From the NCBI GenBank assembly GCA_032622095.1, contig CP136063.1:77479980-77543979 (forward strand): DNA of 64,000 nt. Reading direction: 5' to 3'. A program made the position numbers and the translations under genes. This document shows, piece by piece, positions 48,231 to 58,807 of this stretch (within the stretch, counting starts at the first letter, position 1; each line of letters begins with the position of its first letter). Source of the stretch: Siphonodentalium dalli (Eukaryota; Mollusca; Scaphopoda; Gadilida; Siphonodentaliidae). The notes below the pieces were generated by a model that ran no database searches, was not told the origin of the DNA, and saw nothing but the letters and a program-made list of their open reading frames with translations.

Positions 48231-48421
48231 TGTGCAGATAAGTCACCGGCCTCTATATTTACATGCACCACGGCCGTTAATATGTGCTCAAAGTATACCT
48301 GCAGATACGGTTACACACTTTGGATGATATGTTATAATTAGCCAAGAGAATCCGCACTAATTTAAAAAAACGCGGGTGTTTTCAATAACAACTCAAATTT
48401 CAAGTTTGGCGTTTTACAATC

Positions 48422-48611
48422 TACAGTAATTCCCAAAGTAACTGACCACTTAACCACATCAGAATTATGGGTAATTTTTTTCATGATTTAGTGGGAAATA
48501 TGGTGAGAGCTTTCCGATGAATGGCAACAAGCCATATTTCCGACTAAATCCTGAAAAATTACCCATAATTCTGCGGTGGTTAAGTGGTCAATTACTTTGG
48601 GCATTACTGTA
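48422..48611. mobile_element. Family E palindromic MITE, TA-flanked
   Basis: TA-cagtaattcccaaagtaac at the left and ttactttgggcattactg-TA at the right; arms share cagaattatgggtaa and its inverse. 186 bp between TA duplications. Likely a Tc1/mariner-type non-autonomous element. Confidence 0.8.
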
Positions 48612-48685
48612 AACTTCTCTATAGTAATCGGACAAAGTTTTCAGTATTATAATTCTTATTGTTGGGATTGACAAAGCAACCACCA

Positions 48686-48704
48686 CCCCCCCCCCCCCCC
48701 CCCC
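48686..48704. repeat. 19-bp C-run
   Basis: Homopolymer followed by acccccc. It would translate as a poly-Gly tract on the minus strand. Confidence 0.9.
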
Positions 48705-48711
48705 ACCCCCC

Positions 48712-48810
48712 ATAACAGTTTGGACACATATCTTTGCACCAGGCTTTGGTGTTCGTGTCTGGTGTAGTGATGGGCAATATTGTATACGCTGTACATGTAT
48801 TTGTCCCCGA
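48712..48810 (-). CDS. Candidate exon 3' of the 49.0-kb coding-like block
   Basis: Minus-strand stretch after tgtttcaag reads VGDKYMYSVYNIAHHYTRHE and onward for about 32 codons before the C-run. If an intron joined caag-gttgcc (donor near 49029) to this acceptor, the phase would fit (g plus tc). That is weak: the donor is non-consensus beyond GT and the frame soon meets the homopolymer. Confidence 0.15.
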
Positions 48811-48999
48811 CTTGAAACATGTTCATTGGACAGAACGATCATTTCCGCTCGCATAGCTTAGTTTTATTGGCAATACACTGTATATTGGCAGCTAATCAAT
48901 CGCAATTCTAATTTCGATTTATGCCATTATTGGAGGATTGTGGTCAAATGTTTCTTTCGGATTGTATTTGTTATCAAAAACCACACGCATGCATCTACA

Positions 49000-49361
49000 C
49001 TATAAACATGATATTGTTGTGCGGCAACCTTGAGCTGGGCTATATATGTTCCATGTGAACGTCATACCGACGTCATCAGGTTGGAAACCAAGGTCCACGT
49101 GCAAGTGATACTCATTGTAGGTTTTGTTTAGAACAAGGTTGATGAGAAGTCATGAAATAATCGAACTGTGAACTGGGCGCTACTGTGGTAGAACCTACGT
49201 TGGAGATAGGTCCTCAGGGCTTCACGTTGTGTACTTGTTGTTTGGTCACGACAACTCATGGAACCATATATCTGTTGATTTATTTGTTTAAACATAGCTT
49301 CGCTGGGTAGTATACTAGATAGCGGGTGCTGGTTTCTCAGGTCTTCTTTCTTTGGGATCAG
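49000..49361 (-). pseudogene. Protein-like coding block with one frameshift, unrecognised
   Basis: Minus strand, frame 1 (49361 to 49128) is open for about 77 codons, including LPSEAMFKQINQQIYGSMS and RTYLQRRFYHSSAQFTVRLF. Near 49130 the sense-like text continues in a second frame (LNKTYNEYHLHVDLGFQPD and VGMTFTWNIYSP) to a stop at 49000. A one-base lesion would explain the switch. Composition (aromatic, charged and polar mix, no low complexity) is unlike the AT-rich surroundings. I do not recognise the family. It could be a decayed host exon or a transposon protein. Confidence 0.35.
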
Positions 49362-49440
49362 TTAAATTAATTATCAAAAGACCGGAATCATATTGTAACT
49401 TAGACGACTGAACGATGAGAGAAAAACGCTCGTCGCCTAA

Positions 49441-49566
49441 CAATATTTACCTTGACCTTGTAAGCCAATGCATTCTCTTATATATGCGAGGATCCCCATG
49501 CGAATGAGAGAATGCACTGGAACAGGGTATTTAATTCTGCACCAGCGCAGCGCATGAACGGGTTAA
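49441..49566. mobile_element. Family C element, left-truncated
   Basis: atttaccttgaccttgtaag, gccaatgcattctcttatat and catgaacgggTTAA (49563-49566) correspond to the right half of 41572-41794. Confidence 0.7.
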
Positions 49567-49746
49567 TACCACTTATTTGGTCTGGTTCTTTTGAAGGCTT
49601 TCACGTTGAGTCAATTTTGACATCGTAATTCTTATAGAATTAATTGCCATTCTATAACAAAAGAGCCATATATGTCCCAAAAGGAATATGTTTCAATGAA
49701 TTTACCATATAATATCAAACCAACGCGGAAGGATGTAGATCAATTT

Positions 49747-49935
49747 TCAGTGCGGCTTAGTTATTTGTTTCTGCGAAACGCACTCATGTTTGTTTGTTGA
49801 CAGACCAACAAAAGTTTGATTGATTGGTGCTTCCTGATTGTCATAGGTAGCGAGGAAAACGCGCCGACAACCATGATATGATCCCACCTCATCAGACATC
49901 GAAACAAAACAAGACCGTAACACCGCCAAAAGCAC
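49747..49935 (-). CDS. Candidate coding stretch, unrecognised
   Basis: Open for about 62 codons on the minus strand, containing SMSDEVGSYHGCRRVFLAT and ending in a stop. Same strand and 390 bp upstream of the 49.0-49.36 kb block. No start codon, splice pair or family is secure. Confidence 0.15.
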   Translation of the reverse strand: MLLAVLRSCFVSMSDEVGSYHGCRRVFLATYDNQEAPINQTFVGLSTNKHECVSQKQITKPH

Positions 49936-50007
49936 TATATTATAATATAAGAAATAACCGTCTAAGATTGGAACTAGTTTCCGTTTTAAGATGAAGCAAT
50001 CAGATTA

Positions 50008-50265
50008 TTAACCCTGCAATGGCTGGAGCTTCCTGAAATTTTGCGAAAAAGCCTGTGCCCATGTATTCTCTTATTTGTGCGAATCTCCCTATGGAGCCTC
50101 ATGCACATACATAAGAGAATACCTTGGCATAACACTATTGACTTGACCTTGTAGCTAGTTCATTCTCCTATATATGGGAGGCTCCTTATATATGGGAGAC
50201 TCCAATATATTAGAGAATACACTGGCAGAGTATCTTTAATGCAGCTCCCACCATGAAAGACTTAA
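50008..50265. mobile_element. Family C element, TTAA-flanked
   Basis: TTAA (50008-50011) then ccctgcaatggctggagctt; caccatgaaagac then TTAA (50262-50265). It has two internal hairpins built on ttctcttatttgtgcgaatc and attctcctatatatgggagg. Homologous to 41572-41794. Confidence 0.75.
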
Positions 50266-50351
50266 AATTATGTCGTCATTGCATGATACTATATACATGT
50301 AGATGGATATGTAAAAGAACCCCATACACGGGAGTGGCTAGATGGTCTCCT

Positions 50352-50399
50352 TGTGGTGGTGGTGGTGGTGGTGGTGGTGGTGGTGGTGGGGGGGGGGGG
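50352..50399. repeat. (GGT)n then G-run
   Basis: About twelve GGT repeats followed by 12 G. Confidence 0.95.
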
Positions 50400-50582
50400 T
50401 CTCCTTCAGTTCTAGACCAACATTTCCGATTCTGGGAACGTTGCGTCCAACCTCTTGCCCGGGTTGTAACTTTCCAACTGGTACATCAAACCTTCCCACT
50501 GTTTAGATGCTTCACACATAACACGCCCCTTGTGTAAGTTCATACACGGGCATGTTTGCGCGGAAACGAGATATTGACACAA

Positions 50583-50950
50583 TGTACAAATCTCGCACTT
50601 TTAGATTATTCAAAACTGAGTTTCGCAATTGAAATGTAAAGATAGATGGACCTTAATACGCTTCCGATGTTCGAATCACCACTTGCCAATTGAAACGGGC
50701 TCTTGGAACCGAATAGACGTAGAAAACAGGTTTTGCAAACTATGTGATAGCGGCGCAGTTGGGGACGAATATCATTCTTATTTGAATGTGACGCCCTTAA
50801 CTCTATCAGGAGGAGATTTATACCATCGTGGGCATTGACTGTTTGCAACATACACATGTTATCAACCCTTCTTCAGTCGTCTGATAATATTGTTTTACAT
50901 AGACTTTGTGAATACATAAGACATGGCGAGGAACATGTGAGATCACCGCC
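50583..50950 (+). pseudogene. LINE reverse-transcriptase C-terminal region, frameshifted
   Basis: Three frames in order reconstruct one RT tail: TFRLFKTEFRN (to 50627), then WTLIRFRCSNHHLPIETGSW and RFCKLCDSGAVGDEYH (50629-50790), then FLFECDALNSIRRRFIP and LLQSSDNIVLHRLCEYI (to about 50940). It has the knuckle CxxC, DEYH, EC and the typical downstream helices. Two shifts show it is non-functional. It may have interrupted a family B element, whose left-end motif (ttcatacacgggcatgtttg) lies at 50538 and whose body resumes at 51140. Same protein region as the 43.3-kb fragment. Confidence 0.8.
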
Positions 50951-51139
50951 CCCTCTCTGACACCCCCTTTGAACTAAACTGAATATTCTACATGATATCT
51001 GCGGTTAATATTTCAATTTCAACCATGCAAATGCCTGATTGTTCACACCATATCGCACCATTTTGAAATTCTGTATACCGCATTTATTATTCTTATATCA
51101 CATGTGTGATTCTGAATAAACATATTGATTGTTGTGCGG

Positions 51140-51430
51140 CATTTTATGCAGGCACCCAATATGATGCCAGAATATGAACGGCAACTTGCATAGAAAATGC
51201 GTATTTACGAAAGCTAACGCCATGAGAAGTAACATTTCGGTAGTTTTATTATGCAGCGGTGCTACTAATTCATTGTCTTAACCTACCTTATGATTGATTC
51301 TTGCAAGATGATTGCATGCTATTTACAGACAAATTTAGATGGCATTGCTACTGTTGGAACAACATATAGTTTTCACTTCTTATGTAGTTAGCTGTGGTGT
51401 AGAGTTTTGTATTAGGTTTGTGGCAATTTG
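51140..51430. mobile_element. Family B MITE, internal copy
   Basis: atatgaacggcaacttgcat, acgccatgagaagtaa, gattgattcttgcaagatga and ttgcatgctatttacagaca parallel 2410-2580. Inverted ends are not intact. Confidence 0.6.
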
Positions 51431-51438
51431 CAGCGTTC

Positions 51439-51655
51439 TATAGTAATGCCCTAAATAATCGACTCCTTAACCACAGCAGAATTATGGGTAATTTTTCATG
51501 ATTTAGTCGGAAATATGGCTTGTTGCCATTCATCTGAAAGCTCTAACTGAGAGCTTTCCGATGAATGGCAACAAGCCATATTTCCCACTAAATCATGAAA
51601 AATTACCCATAATTCTGCTGTGGTTAAGGAGTCGATTATTTAGGGCATTACTGTA
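51439..51655. mobile_element. Family E palindromic MITE, best copy
   Basis: TA, then tagtaatgccctaaataatc; right end gattatttagggcattactg then TA (51654-51655). Arms of about 100 bp are nearly perfect (gcagaattatgggtaatttt, tttagtcggaaatatggctt) around tctaactgaga. Used here as reference for the interrupted copy at 53258-55141. Confidence 0.85.
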
Positions 51656-52204
51656 TAATACCGAGGATAGGAACCTTCAGTCAATAAAATTTTGACTGAC
51701 ATTATATAAAATATATCACACAATAGCTATTAATTGGAAACTCAGGTCATCTGAAAAATCTGAACAACCTATTAATCTCCAAAGGCCATTGATTCAGACA
51801 TGAAATTTCCAACTGTTATAATATTTTTTTTACAAATGGTAGCGGAAGCCCCTTTCTCCTGTCTCTACGTCCCTGATCACATCACAAAGAACTTATAATT
51901 TTATAGTTCAGAATGCTATGTGAGATAAATCATGTTATATTATGATCATTCCTATAGGTATATGCGGACAACTTAAGACATATCAACTCCGATTTGACAT
52001 CGTACATTACTAATTTGATGTATTCTGAACCACACAACGGGGAGAACAAACGACGGAAACCTTACACAGGGGGTTTAAATTGGAAGATATCGATCTTCGA
52101 AGAAAACATTTTACCACGTTTTGGTTTTATGACCTCGCCATAAAAAGCTAAAACAATAAATTGACGGAAAGCGATAGTGCTTTTGTCCCCGAGTGTGGTC
52201 GGCG
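51656..52204. other. Unassigned stretch
   Basis: No feature recognised. Confidence 0.35.
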
Positions 52205-52706
52205 TTAAAGGCACGTGAGGCCTTAATTGTCGAAAATATTCATATTTGTTCCAAACACCGTAAACAGAAAAACATTAAAACGCATACAGTTTCGTTCATA
52301 TATACCATGACCATCGCGTAATCAGCATGTTATCATAAATACCTACTATATTTTACCTAAGCAAGAGCCTGATTGGGTTACAGAGGACAGCACAATGCTA
52401 CTGGCTAATCACACACAAATGGCATAAACGCTCTTTATTAGTTCCATATCATGAATTCACCAACAAAGAACGTTCTTTATGTTTACCATCATAATATAAA
52501 CAAATACCAGAAAAGTAACTTTTTATGCTTTTGTTTACATACCAATGGTTAAACATATGAGAATAACATACTGTTTATGCGATATTTCTTATTTATATAC
52601 GGACAAAGTCTGTCTACATTTTGTTGTTCTTTCTGTTTGTGGCGGTTTTTGACGGGTGGAAATATTTTCACAGGATACCCACCGCCAAGGCCAACCGTAT
52701 CTTTAA
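52205..52706. mobile_element. Family A element, opposite orientation
   Basis: TTAA (52205-52208) then aggcacgtgaggcc; gccaaccgtatct then TTAA (52703-52706). Reverse complement of 27485-28000 with few differences visible, so these two copies are the youngest pair of the family. Confidence 0.85.
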
Positions 52707-52729
52707 AGACCCGGCACCGATTTTAAAGC

Positions 52730-52885
52730 ACACAATACAATTGACATATTTCTATAAGATAAAATATTTACATAGCCCGTCTGTGTTACACTAAATCCTG
52801 TTCGGTGATTGGTCAACTGCCAATTGGGTCAACCCGTTTCATATCCCAATAACACACAGACCGCAACACGAACAGGATGACGATG
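52730..52885 (-). repeat. Dispersed repeat, inverse of 56560-56690
   Basis: gtgttacactaaatcctg, tgattggtcaactgcca and catatcccaataacacac match 56560-56690 in reverse complement. Ends not defined. Confidence 0.6.
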
Positions 52886-53257
52886 TCATGAGTTGTTGAC
52901 CTAACCTGAGCTAATCACTAAAACTGTCATCAGATTAATTGGGCTTGCTTTTCAAAGTTCAGCCGAATTTCACCTGAAGCCAGTTATTTATATTGATCAC
53001 GTTATCATTGCTAAGTGTTTGGTAATATCACATTGTGTTGACTTAATTGTGCTGCGTGGGCGAGTCTCAAATTATCGGCATATTTAGTGTAAATAAATAA
53101 CAATACACTTTTTATGGGAATAAATAATCAGAAAGCTATATAAATATAAGAAATGAATGTGCACGTGGGTGTGCGCTATTTGGGGGATACGGCGCTGTGG
53201 TCGTTGGGGGCACATCAATATGTGTACCTTGTGTATACATAATCAATTCATATTATG
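52886..53257. other. Unassigned stretch
   Basis: No feature recognised. Confidence 0.35.
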
Positions 53258-53326
53258 TACAGTAATGCCCTAAATAATCGACTCCTTAACCACTGCAAAA
53301 TTATGGGTATTTTTCAGGATTTAGTC

Positions 53327-55031
53327 AGGGGAGGGTCGGAAAAAATTTCCAGGCACGTATAATCATTTTAATTTGTTCCGGCCTCGGACCACCCACCCAC
53401 CCAATTTCTTCCGTTTCCGGCCTTTTTTCCTGGCAATTTTGGACACCCACCCTTTTTTTCCGATTCAGGAATTTTTTTCCGGTCAGTTTTCGACACCCAC
53501 CCCCTAAATAGTTTATTGCGCGAGATTTTAATAGAACAGTGCACAATGAAGATAACGATGCTATTTGAATTTATCCTATATATAAGTGTCATTAATCAAG
53601 AAATGTGTCAACATAATCACATTTCTAGGGATAGGCAGAGTGCCAAAGTTTTTATTAACGTTCATTTTCATAATATATAGTTACATGATCTAGTCACATA
53701 ATCACATTTGAGTATTCTACAAACTACATGGTACAACACATTTCAGATTATTTGATATTTTGATATTTGCTATGTGATATATTGCTTGAACCAAATTGTT
53801 TATCAAAACATGTGGAAATACAACTGTTCATCCCAGTTCATCCCAGTTTGAAGAATAATGCTAATACCAAACATAACCATGATATACCCGCATGACTCTT
53901 CTTGGGGCATCTCAGAAACCAGAACTGAGGAAACATGTTATAGTGTGTGATGGCAGGCTGGTAGCCACTGCCTGAAGTAATCGGCTTCGTAATAATTGGG
54001 AATAACACATAAATGGATAGCCCAATCTCACTTCTTTTTTGCTCACGATATCAGTGACGATAAAATCTTTGTTACTGTGATTAACATTACAAGCTGATCC
54101 ACATTAATTTGGAAAACAATTTGAAATTGTTCAAGCTGCACCGGCTGGCCTTCAATTTATATGTTAAGATTTTATGTTTTACGTTGTCAAAAGTCTATTT
54201 AATTCCATTATTTATTATATCTTTATTTCCATGTCACATATGGTCAAGTGTGCTTTCATTTTATTGCTTATTTTCAGCTGAGTTCTGCATAGTTATTCTT
54301 ATTTTGTTGTATCAGTAGATGGAATCCTGATTAAATTTTATTTTTCCAATAGCGCAGTTTCTTGTTCTATCAAGTTGAATTTGGGTTATTGTTGGCCATT
54401 GTGCAACTGATCCAACTTCTGATAACCTCTATATATAGTACTAGCAGGTGGACCCGACTTCGTCCGGGCTCTTTCCCCTCTGCTTTTGGCGAATTGTACG
54501 ATTTGACCTTGAATTGTCCATTTTGAAGGTCAGGTGGAGTCACGATTTGACCCGTCCAAAACACAAATTCGCGATTTGACCTTGAATTAACCAGATTTTA
54601 AGGTCAAGGTCACTTCGCACGGGCAAATGAATATGCTTATGAGACTCCCATACGAAAGTATCCCTAGACACAAATTTTCATCCAAATCCCGTGATATTCG
54701 GGCGTTTGACCTTGAAATGACCTGATTTCAAGGTCAAGGTCACGTCGCACGGGCAAATTAATAGGCATATGAATGCCACTCCCCGGCCGAAAGTATCCCC
54801 ACATACCAAGTTTCATCGAAATCGGGTCGGCCGTTTTCGAGTTCATCGCGATCACACACACACACACACACCCTCTCACACACACACACACACACACACC
54901 CCCCTGATCAAAATAAGACTCAATAGCAGAAATGGAGAAAAAAAATTGGCGCATGGAAAAAACTGCTTTTCGGACCCGAGAGACACCCACCCCATCATAC
55001 GTACCTGGAATTTTTTTCCGACCCCCCCCCC
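53327..55031. mobile_element. 1.7-kb DNA transposon with 9-bp target duplication
   Basis: The 9-bp repeat gatttagtc occurs at 53318-53326 and 55032-55040; family E copies show it once. Ends are inverted: gagggtcggaaaaaatttcc..acgta (from 53331) and tacg..ggaatttttttccgacccccccc (to 55030). Subterminal DNA has repeated cacccacccc and ccgg..ttttt boxes on both sides. Longest frame is 74 codons with no transposase character, so non-autonomous. 9-bp duplication and G-rich ends would fit Mutator-like elements. Confidence 0.8.
54441..54905 (-). mobile_element. Helentron/pearl-like element nested in the 1.7-kb transposon
   Basis: Reverse-complement copy of 44958-45677: 3' end at 54441 (ctagcaggtggacccgactt with hairpin cccgacttcgtccggg), two internal units with gaccttgaaatgacctgatt and cgtcgcacgggcaaatt, and a (CA)n tract at 54853-54899 at the other side. 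Confidence 0.8.
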
Positions 55032-55141
55032 GATTTAGTCGGAAATATGGCTTGTTGCCATTCATCGGAAAGCTCTCAGTCTGAAAAATTACCCATAATT
55101 CTGCTGTGGTTCAGGAGTCGATTATTTAGGGAATTACTGTG

Positions 55142-55987
55142 CGTTGTGTATTATTTATCTCTACATTCGTGTTTATCAGCTTTGATTGAACATTTTTTTC
55201 TGGAAATTGATATGAGATGACTATATATTGCCTTGTTCTCAGAGGTAAATTTATAAGTAATAGAACGTGTACCGATGTAACAGAAATTAATGATGTTTTC
55301 ACACCTTCCGAACAAAAAGATCTTTAATGTTTATATACTGAGACATAGCTAACGACAGCGCTCTTTATTATTGATTCGACCTCAACTATGAACTGTCGGA
55401 GGCGGAGGGTATCATGGTATCCTGATGTGTACAAAATGAAATCATATTACTATTGAAGAGCGAACACCCAAAAACTCGCAGAACGATATTCCAGTCCAGA
55501 AATAAAAAAGTCTATTAGGAATCTGTCCACTTTCATAAGGAAAGTCCAAGATATTTTCTGCAAGTTCACTTGAGGCTATTCCAGTGATATTTCCTGTACT
55601 CACACCTATATGTTTAACATATATACACCCTTGTCTATATAAGGTCGCCGCCCATTGTACATGATATCATCACCCGAATAGAAACTGATAAACGACAATC
55701 CAAACACCCATGCATTCCTCGTGTGAAATTTATTGTTGTATAAATTATGCATGGGGACATTAAATGTGCTCCAACTGTCACAACCACCTAGCCCTCAATA
55801 AAACACTCAACGCCATTCATTTATGATATTTATATAGCTTTTTACTTATTAGTTTTTATGAACTAGGATTATTTTTTTCTGAAATATGTCAGCAGTTTTG
55901 GATTTTACACCATGCGGCCCTGTAAGCTGGCCCAATATTCCACCTATATCTTAATTATCGGTAGATTAGTCTATAGCGGTATCACCA
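55142..55987. other. Unassigned stretch with a family A trace
   Basis: 55310-55375 (aatgtttatatactg, gcgctctttatt) resembles the gagcgtt region of family A in reverse. Nothing else recognised. Confidence 0.35.
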
Positions 55988-56480
55988 TTGGTCAAGTGCA
56001 TGGTCCTGCCAATATGCTATGATACTGGAGGTCCTGCTGAATTGATATGATGCGGGTAGGGCAAACTGATGCCGTTACTAAAAAGTACCGTTATTTTTTC
56101 TCAAGTTGTAATTTTCGCGGTGTTTGGCTAATCCGAGCGATTTGAGATAACAACCAGTGTGTGAAACATTCAAGAACATATATATTTTAGAAAAATATAA
56201 TAATAATAATTCCTGCGCTGGTGTTTCTAAAACGACGTGAATAACCATCTTGATTATAATCGAATTTAAACTATTTCGCAATAGATATGTTTTTGAATGT
56301 TTGAGACGCATAGTGGCTTTTCCTGGATATGTTCAGATTATCGGAACACAGCGAAAAATACAAATTAAAAAAAATATATAACGGTACATTTTGTTAACAG
56401 CAACAGTTTGCCCTACAATCACCATAGCAATTCAGCAGGACCCAACCGCATCATAGCACATTGGCAGGACAATTTGACCA
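55988..56480. mobile_element. Foldback element with ~155-bp inverted ends
   Basis: Left (ggtcctgctgaattg at 56030, gtagggcaaactg at 56056, taccgttattttttc at 56086) is mirrored on the right (taacggtac at 56379, cagtttgcccta at 56403, caattcagcaggaccc at 56430). About 180 bp of unrelated DNA lies between. A 77-codon minus frame (56078-56311) has no known motif. Confidence 0.75.
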
Positions 56481-56559
56481 GGGTTGGAAATGGCCGCGCG
56501 CTTAGAAAAACACCCATGCAGTTAGTATATTGACCACTATTAGTTGTCAAGGTAAACAC

Positions 56560-56690
56560 GGTTGGTTCGTGTTATGGTGTGTTTCATTGGGATATGAATG
56601 ACATGGCCCAATTGTTAGTTTACCAATCACGCAAAAAATAATTTAGTGTAACAAACATGTGCCATGTAAATAGTTTGATATCATATATTT
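56560..56690 (+). repeat. Dispersed repeat, inverse of 52730-52885
   Basis: ttcattgggatatgaatgac, agtttaccaatcacg and atttagtgtaaca are shared with the reverse complement of 52730-52885. Confidence 0.6.
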
Positions 56691-57299
56691 TTTTTTTACC
56701 CTGTGACATCCCCTATATCGATGAACAGAAATAGATTGAATTTAATTTACGTTAGAAATGTTATTCAGTTCATTTCATCAGGTCGATTAATACCCGATGA
56801 GGGATTCTCGCGGCGAATGAATCATGCCATAAGTGATTTAACCATCCCGTCGGTCCCCACAGAGCTTCCATCAGCAGACAATTTCCTGATAGACCACCAT
56901 TTCCGGATTGGCTGTCATAACACTTTGTGCGTACAGGGAGCGGTGATTTGATAAAGGCTCGTGAAAATATATCTCTCTATATATACTATCACACGCCCTT
57001 TCTGGCAGTATACGGAACAGGACCGACCAGGGATATATAGTCCAGGAACGTTGTCGATACGGTGACTATACTTCTCCACGATAGGGGCCTTTAATGTAGC
57101 GCATGTAAAGTACATATAAAGACACGAGCTGCCCGTTATGTTGCGAAAATGTATGTGATGAATACCATTTTGTTATTTTGTGTACAGAACTTAACGACCT
57201 GCGATAAATCTTTTCCCCGAAGTATTACTGGGAATAGCATTTACAACTATAATTATATACATATCTAAAACATTGTCTCTATTTATACAATAAACAATA
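56691..57299. other. Unassigned stretch
   Basis: An 82-codon plus frame (56703-56951) is moderately protein-like but unrecognised and lacks splice support. Confidence 0.3.
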
Positions 57300-57513
57300 T
57301 AGAAGATAGAAGAAGCAATAATTTGATTTAAATGTCACAATTTTGAGAGCAAGATGTCGCAATATTAAGCGCAAAATATTGAGATATTAAGCGCAATATA
57401 TTGCAATAATATCACAAGCGACATGCTTATAAGCGTTTCCACTTGCAAATTATTGCGATATGTGGCGCGGAAATAGCGCGCTTAATATACCACTTCTTTT
57501 GACTGGTACTGTA
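57300..57513 (-). mobile_element. TA-flanked element end (CAGTACCA), inverse of 17995
   Basis: Ends aatataccacttcttttgac then tggtactg at 57511 and TA. Preceded by repeated aatattaagcgc boxes and gcgcgctt. Only one terminus found. Confidence 0.5.
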
Positions 57514-58251
57514 TATCAATAACAGCTAGTTGAGATTGGAACCTTCAAGACAACAGCAGATCCCATAATAACTGTGCGCGATGACTTGGCGACAATGTTC
57601 TCCTGAAGTCGCACATTTTCCATGAAATTTTAAAGCATGATGCATCAACTGTATACTGGTATCACGACACTGACTTAGTATCAATATCAGTGAGTCAGCC
57701 AAAGATATATAAGAACATCCAACCAATAGTGTACTCCCGGTAAATTGTCGTAGTAACTTCACGATAACATGGCGAATTATGACAATGCCGTATATCCACA
57801 CGTTTCAATGAAAATTGATGAACACGGGATGAATTTGTCCGTGTAAATGTAAAGTTGGAATTGTAGATACATGTATGTGATCATCCGTCACTGCGCGGAG
57901 TCAGTTCATTGTTTACGGTGTTGTTGTTAACATTGAATCTCTTGTGAATTACACTGGTGCGTACAATACATGTACATGTAATAATCTCTTGTAAATGTAC
58001 ATGCATATGCTTTGAAACAATCAGATTCAGAACACTGTCAACTGGATTGTCAACATTCTAATAGTAATAGCTGCTCGTTGAGTCGTTGTTATTATTGTCT
58101 CTATTGGTTGACATCGAAGCTTGTGTTAATTGTACATGTATCCTCTAGTGTCAGTAAATGTGCCAGTGTTTTGATATTAAGTCACAACACTGCAATTTCA
58201 ACATCAGCACTGCGTCGAATGAAGTCAGACCCCGGGCGGCGGATCATGTCA
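57514..58251. other. Unassigned stretch
   Basis: A 91-codon minus frame (57526-57801) with several Cys is unrecognised. No repeats seen. Confidence 0.3.
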
Positions 58252-58807
58252 TGATTGACATGAATCTCTACTCTCCAATTTAGTGGAAATTGTCAATTAT
58301 TAAGCCGGTATTCGCAGAATTGAAACTTGTCCGGTTATCAAAGGAACCGAAATCAGACCGCCTTAACAACTGTACACAATCGAAAAGGTAACAATTTCCC
58401 CAAAAAACAATAGTTTGCTAACAACGATAAATCATAAAATGGCGAAGAAATGAGCTGATTGATAAAGCGGGAACTTAACCCCGGAATGAGAATTACGTAC
58501 CGTACTCATGATATTTCGTACGGACCCGCATAACACAGAATGAATACCGCATTAATAATACATATTAACTATCAGCAGAGTAATATTCAGTCATACTGTA
58601 TGGAGTCATTGTCGTATATAATATGGTCGCCGATAAATATACTATTGAATTTTGACGGCATGACTTTGAATCACGAAAATATTTAATTTAGACAATTTTC
58701 ATGGGCACATAAAATAACGGTATGGGACCGTCAAACTGATGAACCGGTATGGGACCGTCGATTATGACGGCCCGAAACCATCGAACCGACAGTAATTTCT
58801 AACAGTG
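58252..58807. mobile_element. Family F element, left-truncated copy
   Basis: Collinear with 18836-19401 (atgaatctctactctccaat, gtccggttatcaaaggaacc, atatggtcgccgataaatat) and ends ttctaacagtg at 58807. Visible identity is high. The left 400 bp are absent. Confidence 0.85.

Larger units (their letters stand above)
53258..55141. mobile_element. Family E MITE split by a 1.7-kb insertion
   Basis: TA-cagtaatgccctaaataatc begins at 53258; the palindrome runs to gatttagtc (53318-53326), is cut, and resumes at gatttagtcggaaatatggc (55032) to gggaattactg (55139). The right TA has become TG. Confidence 0.85.
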
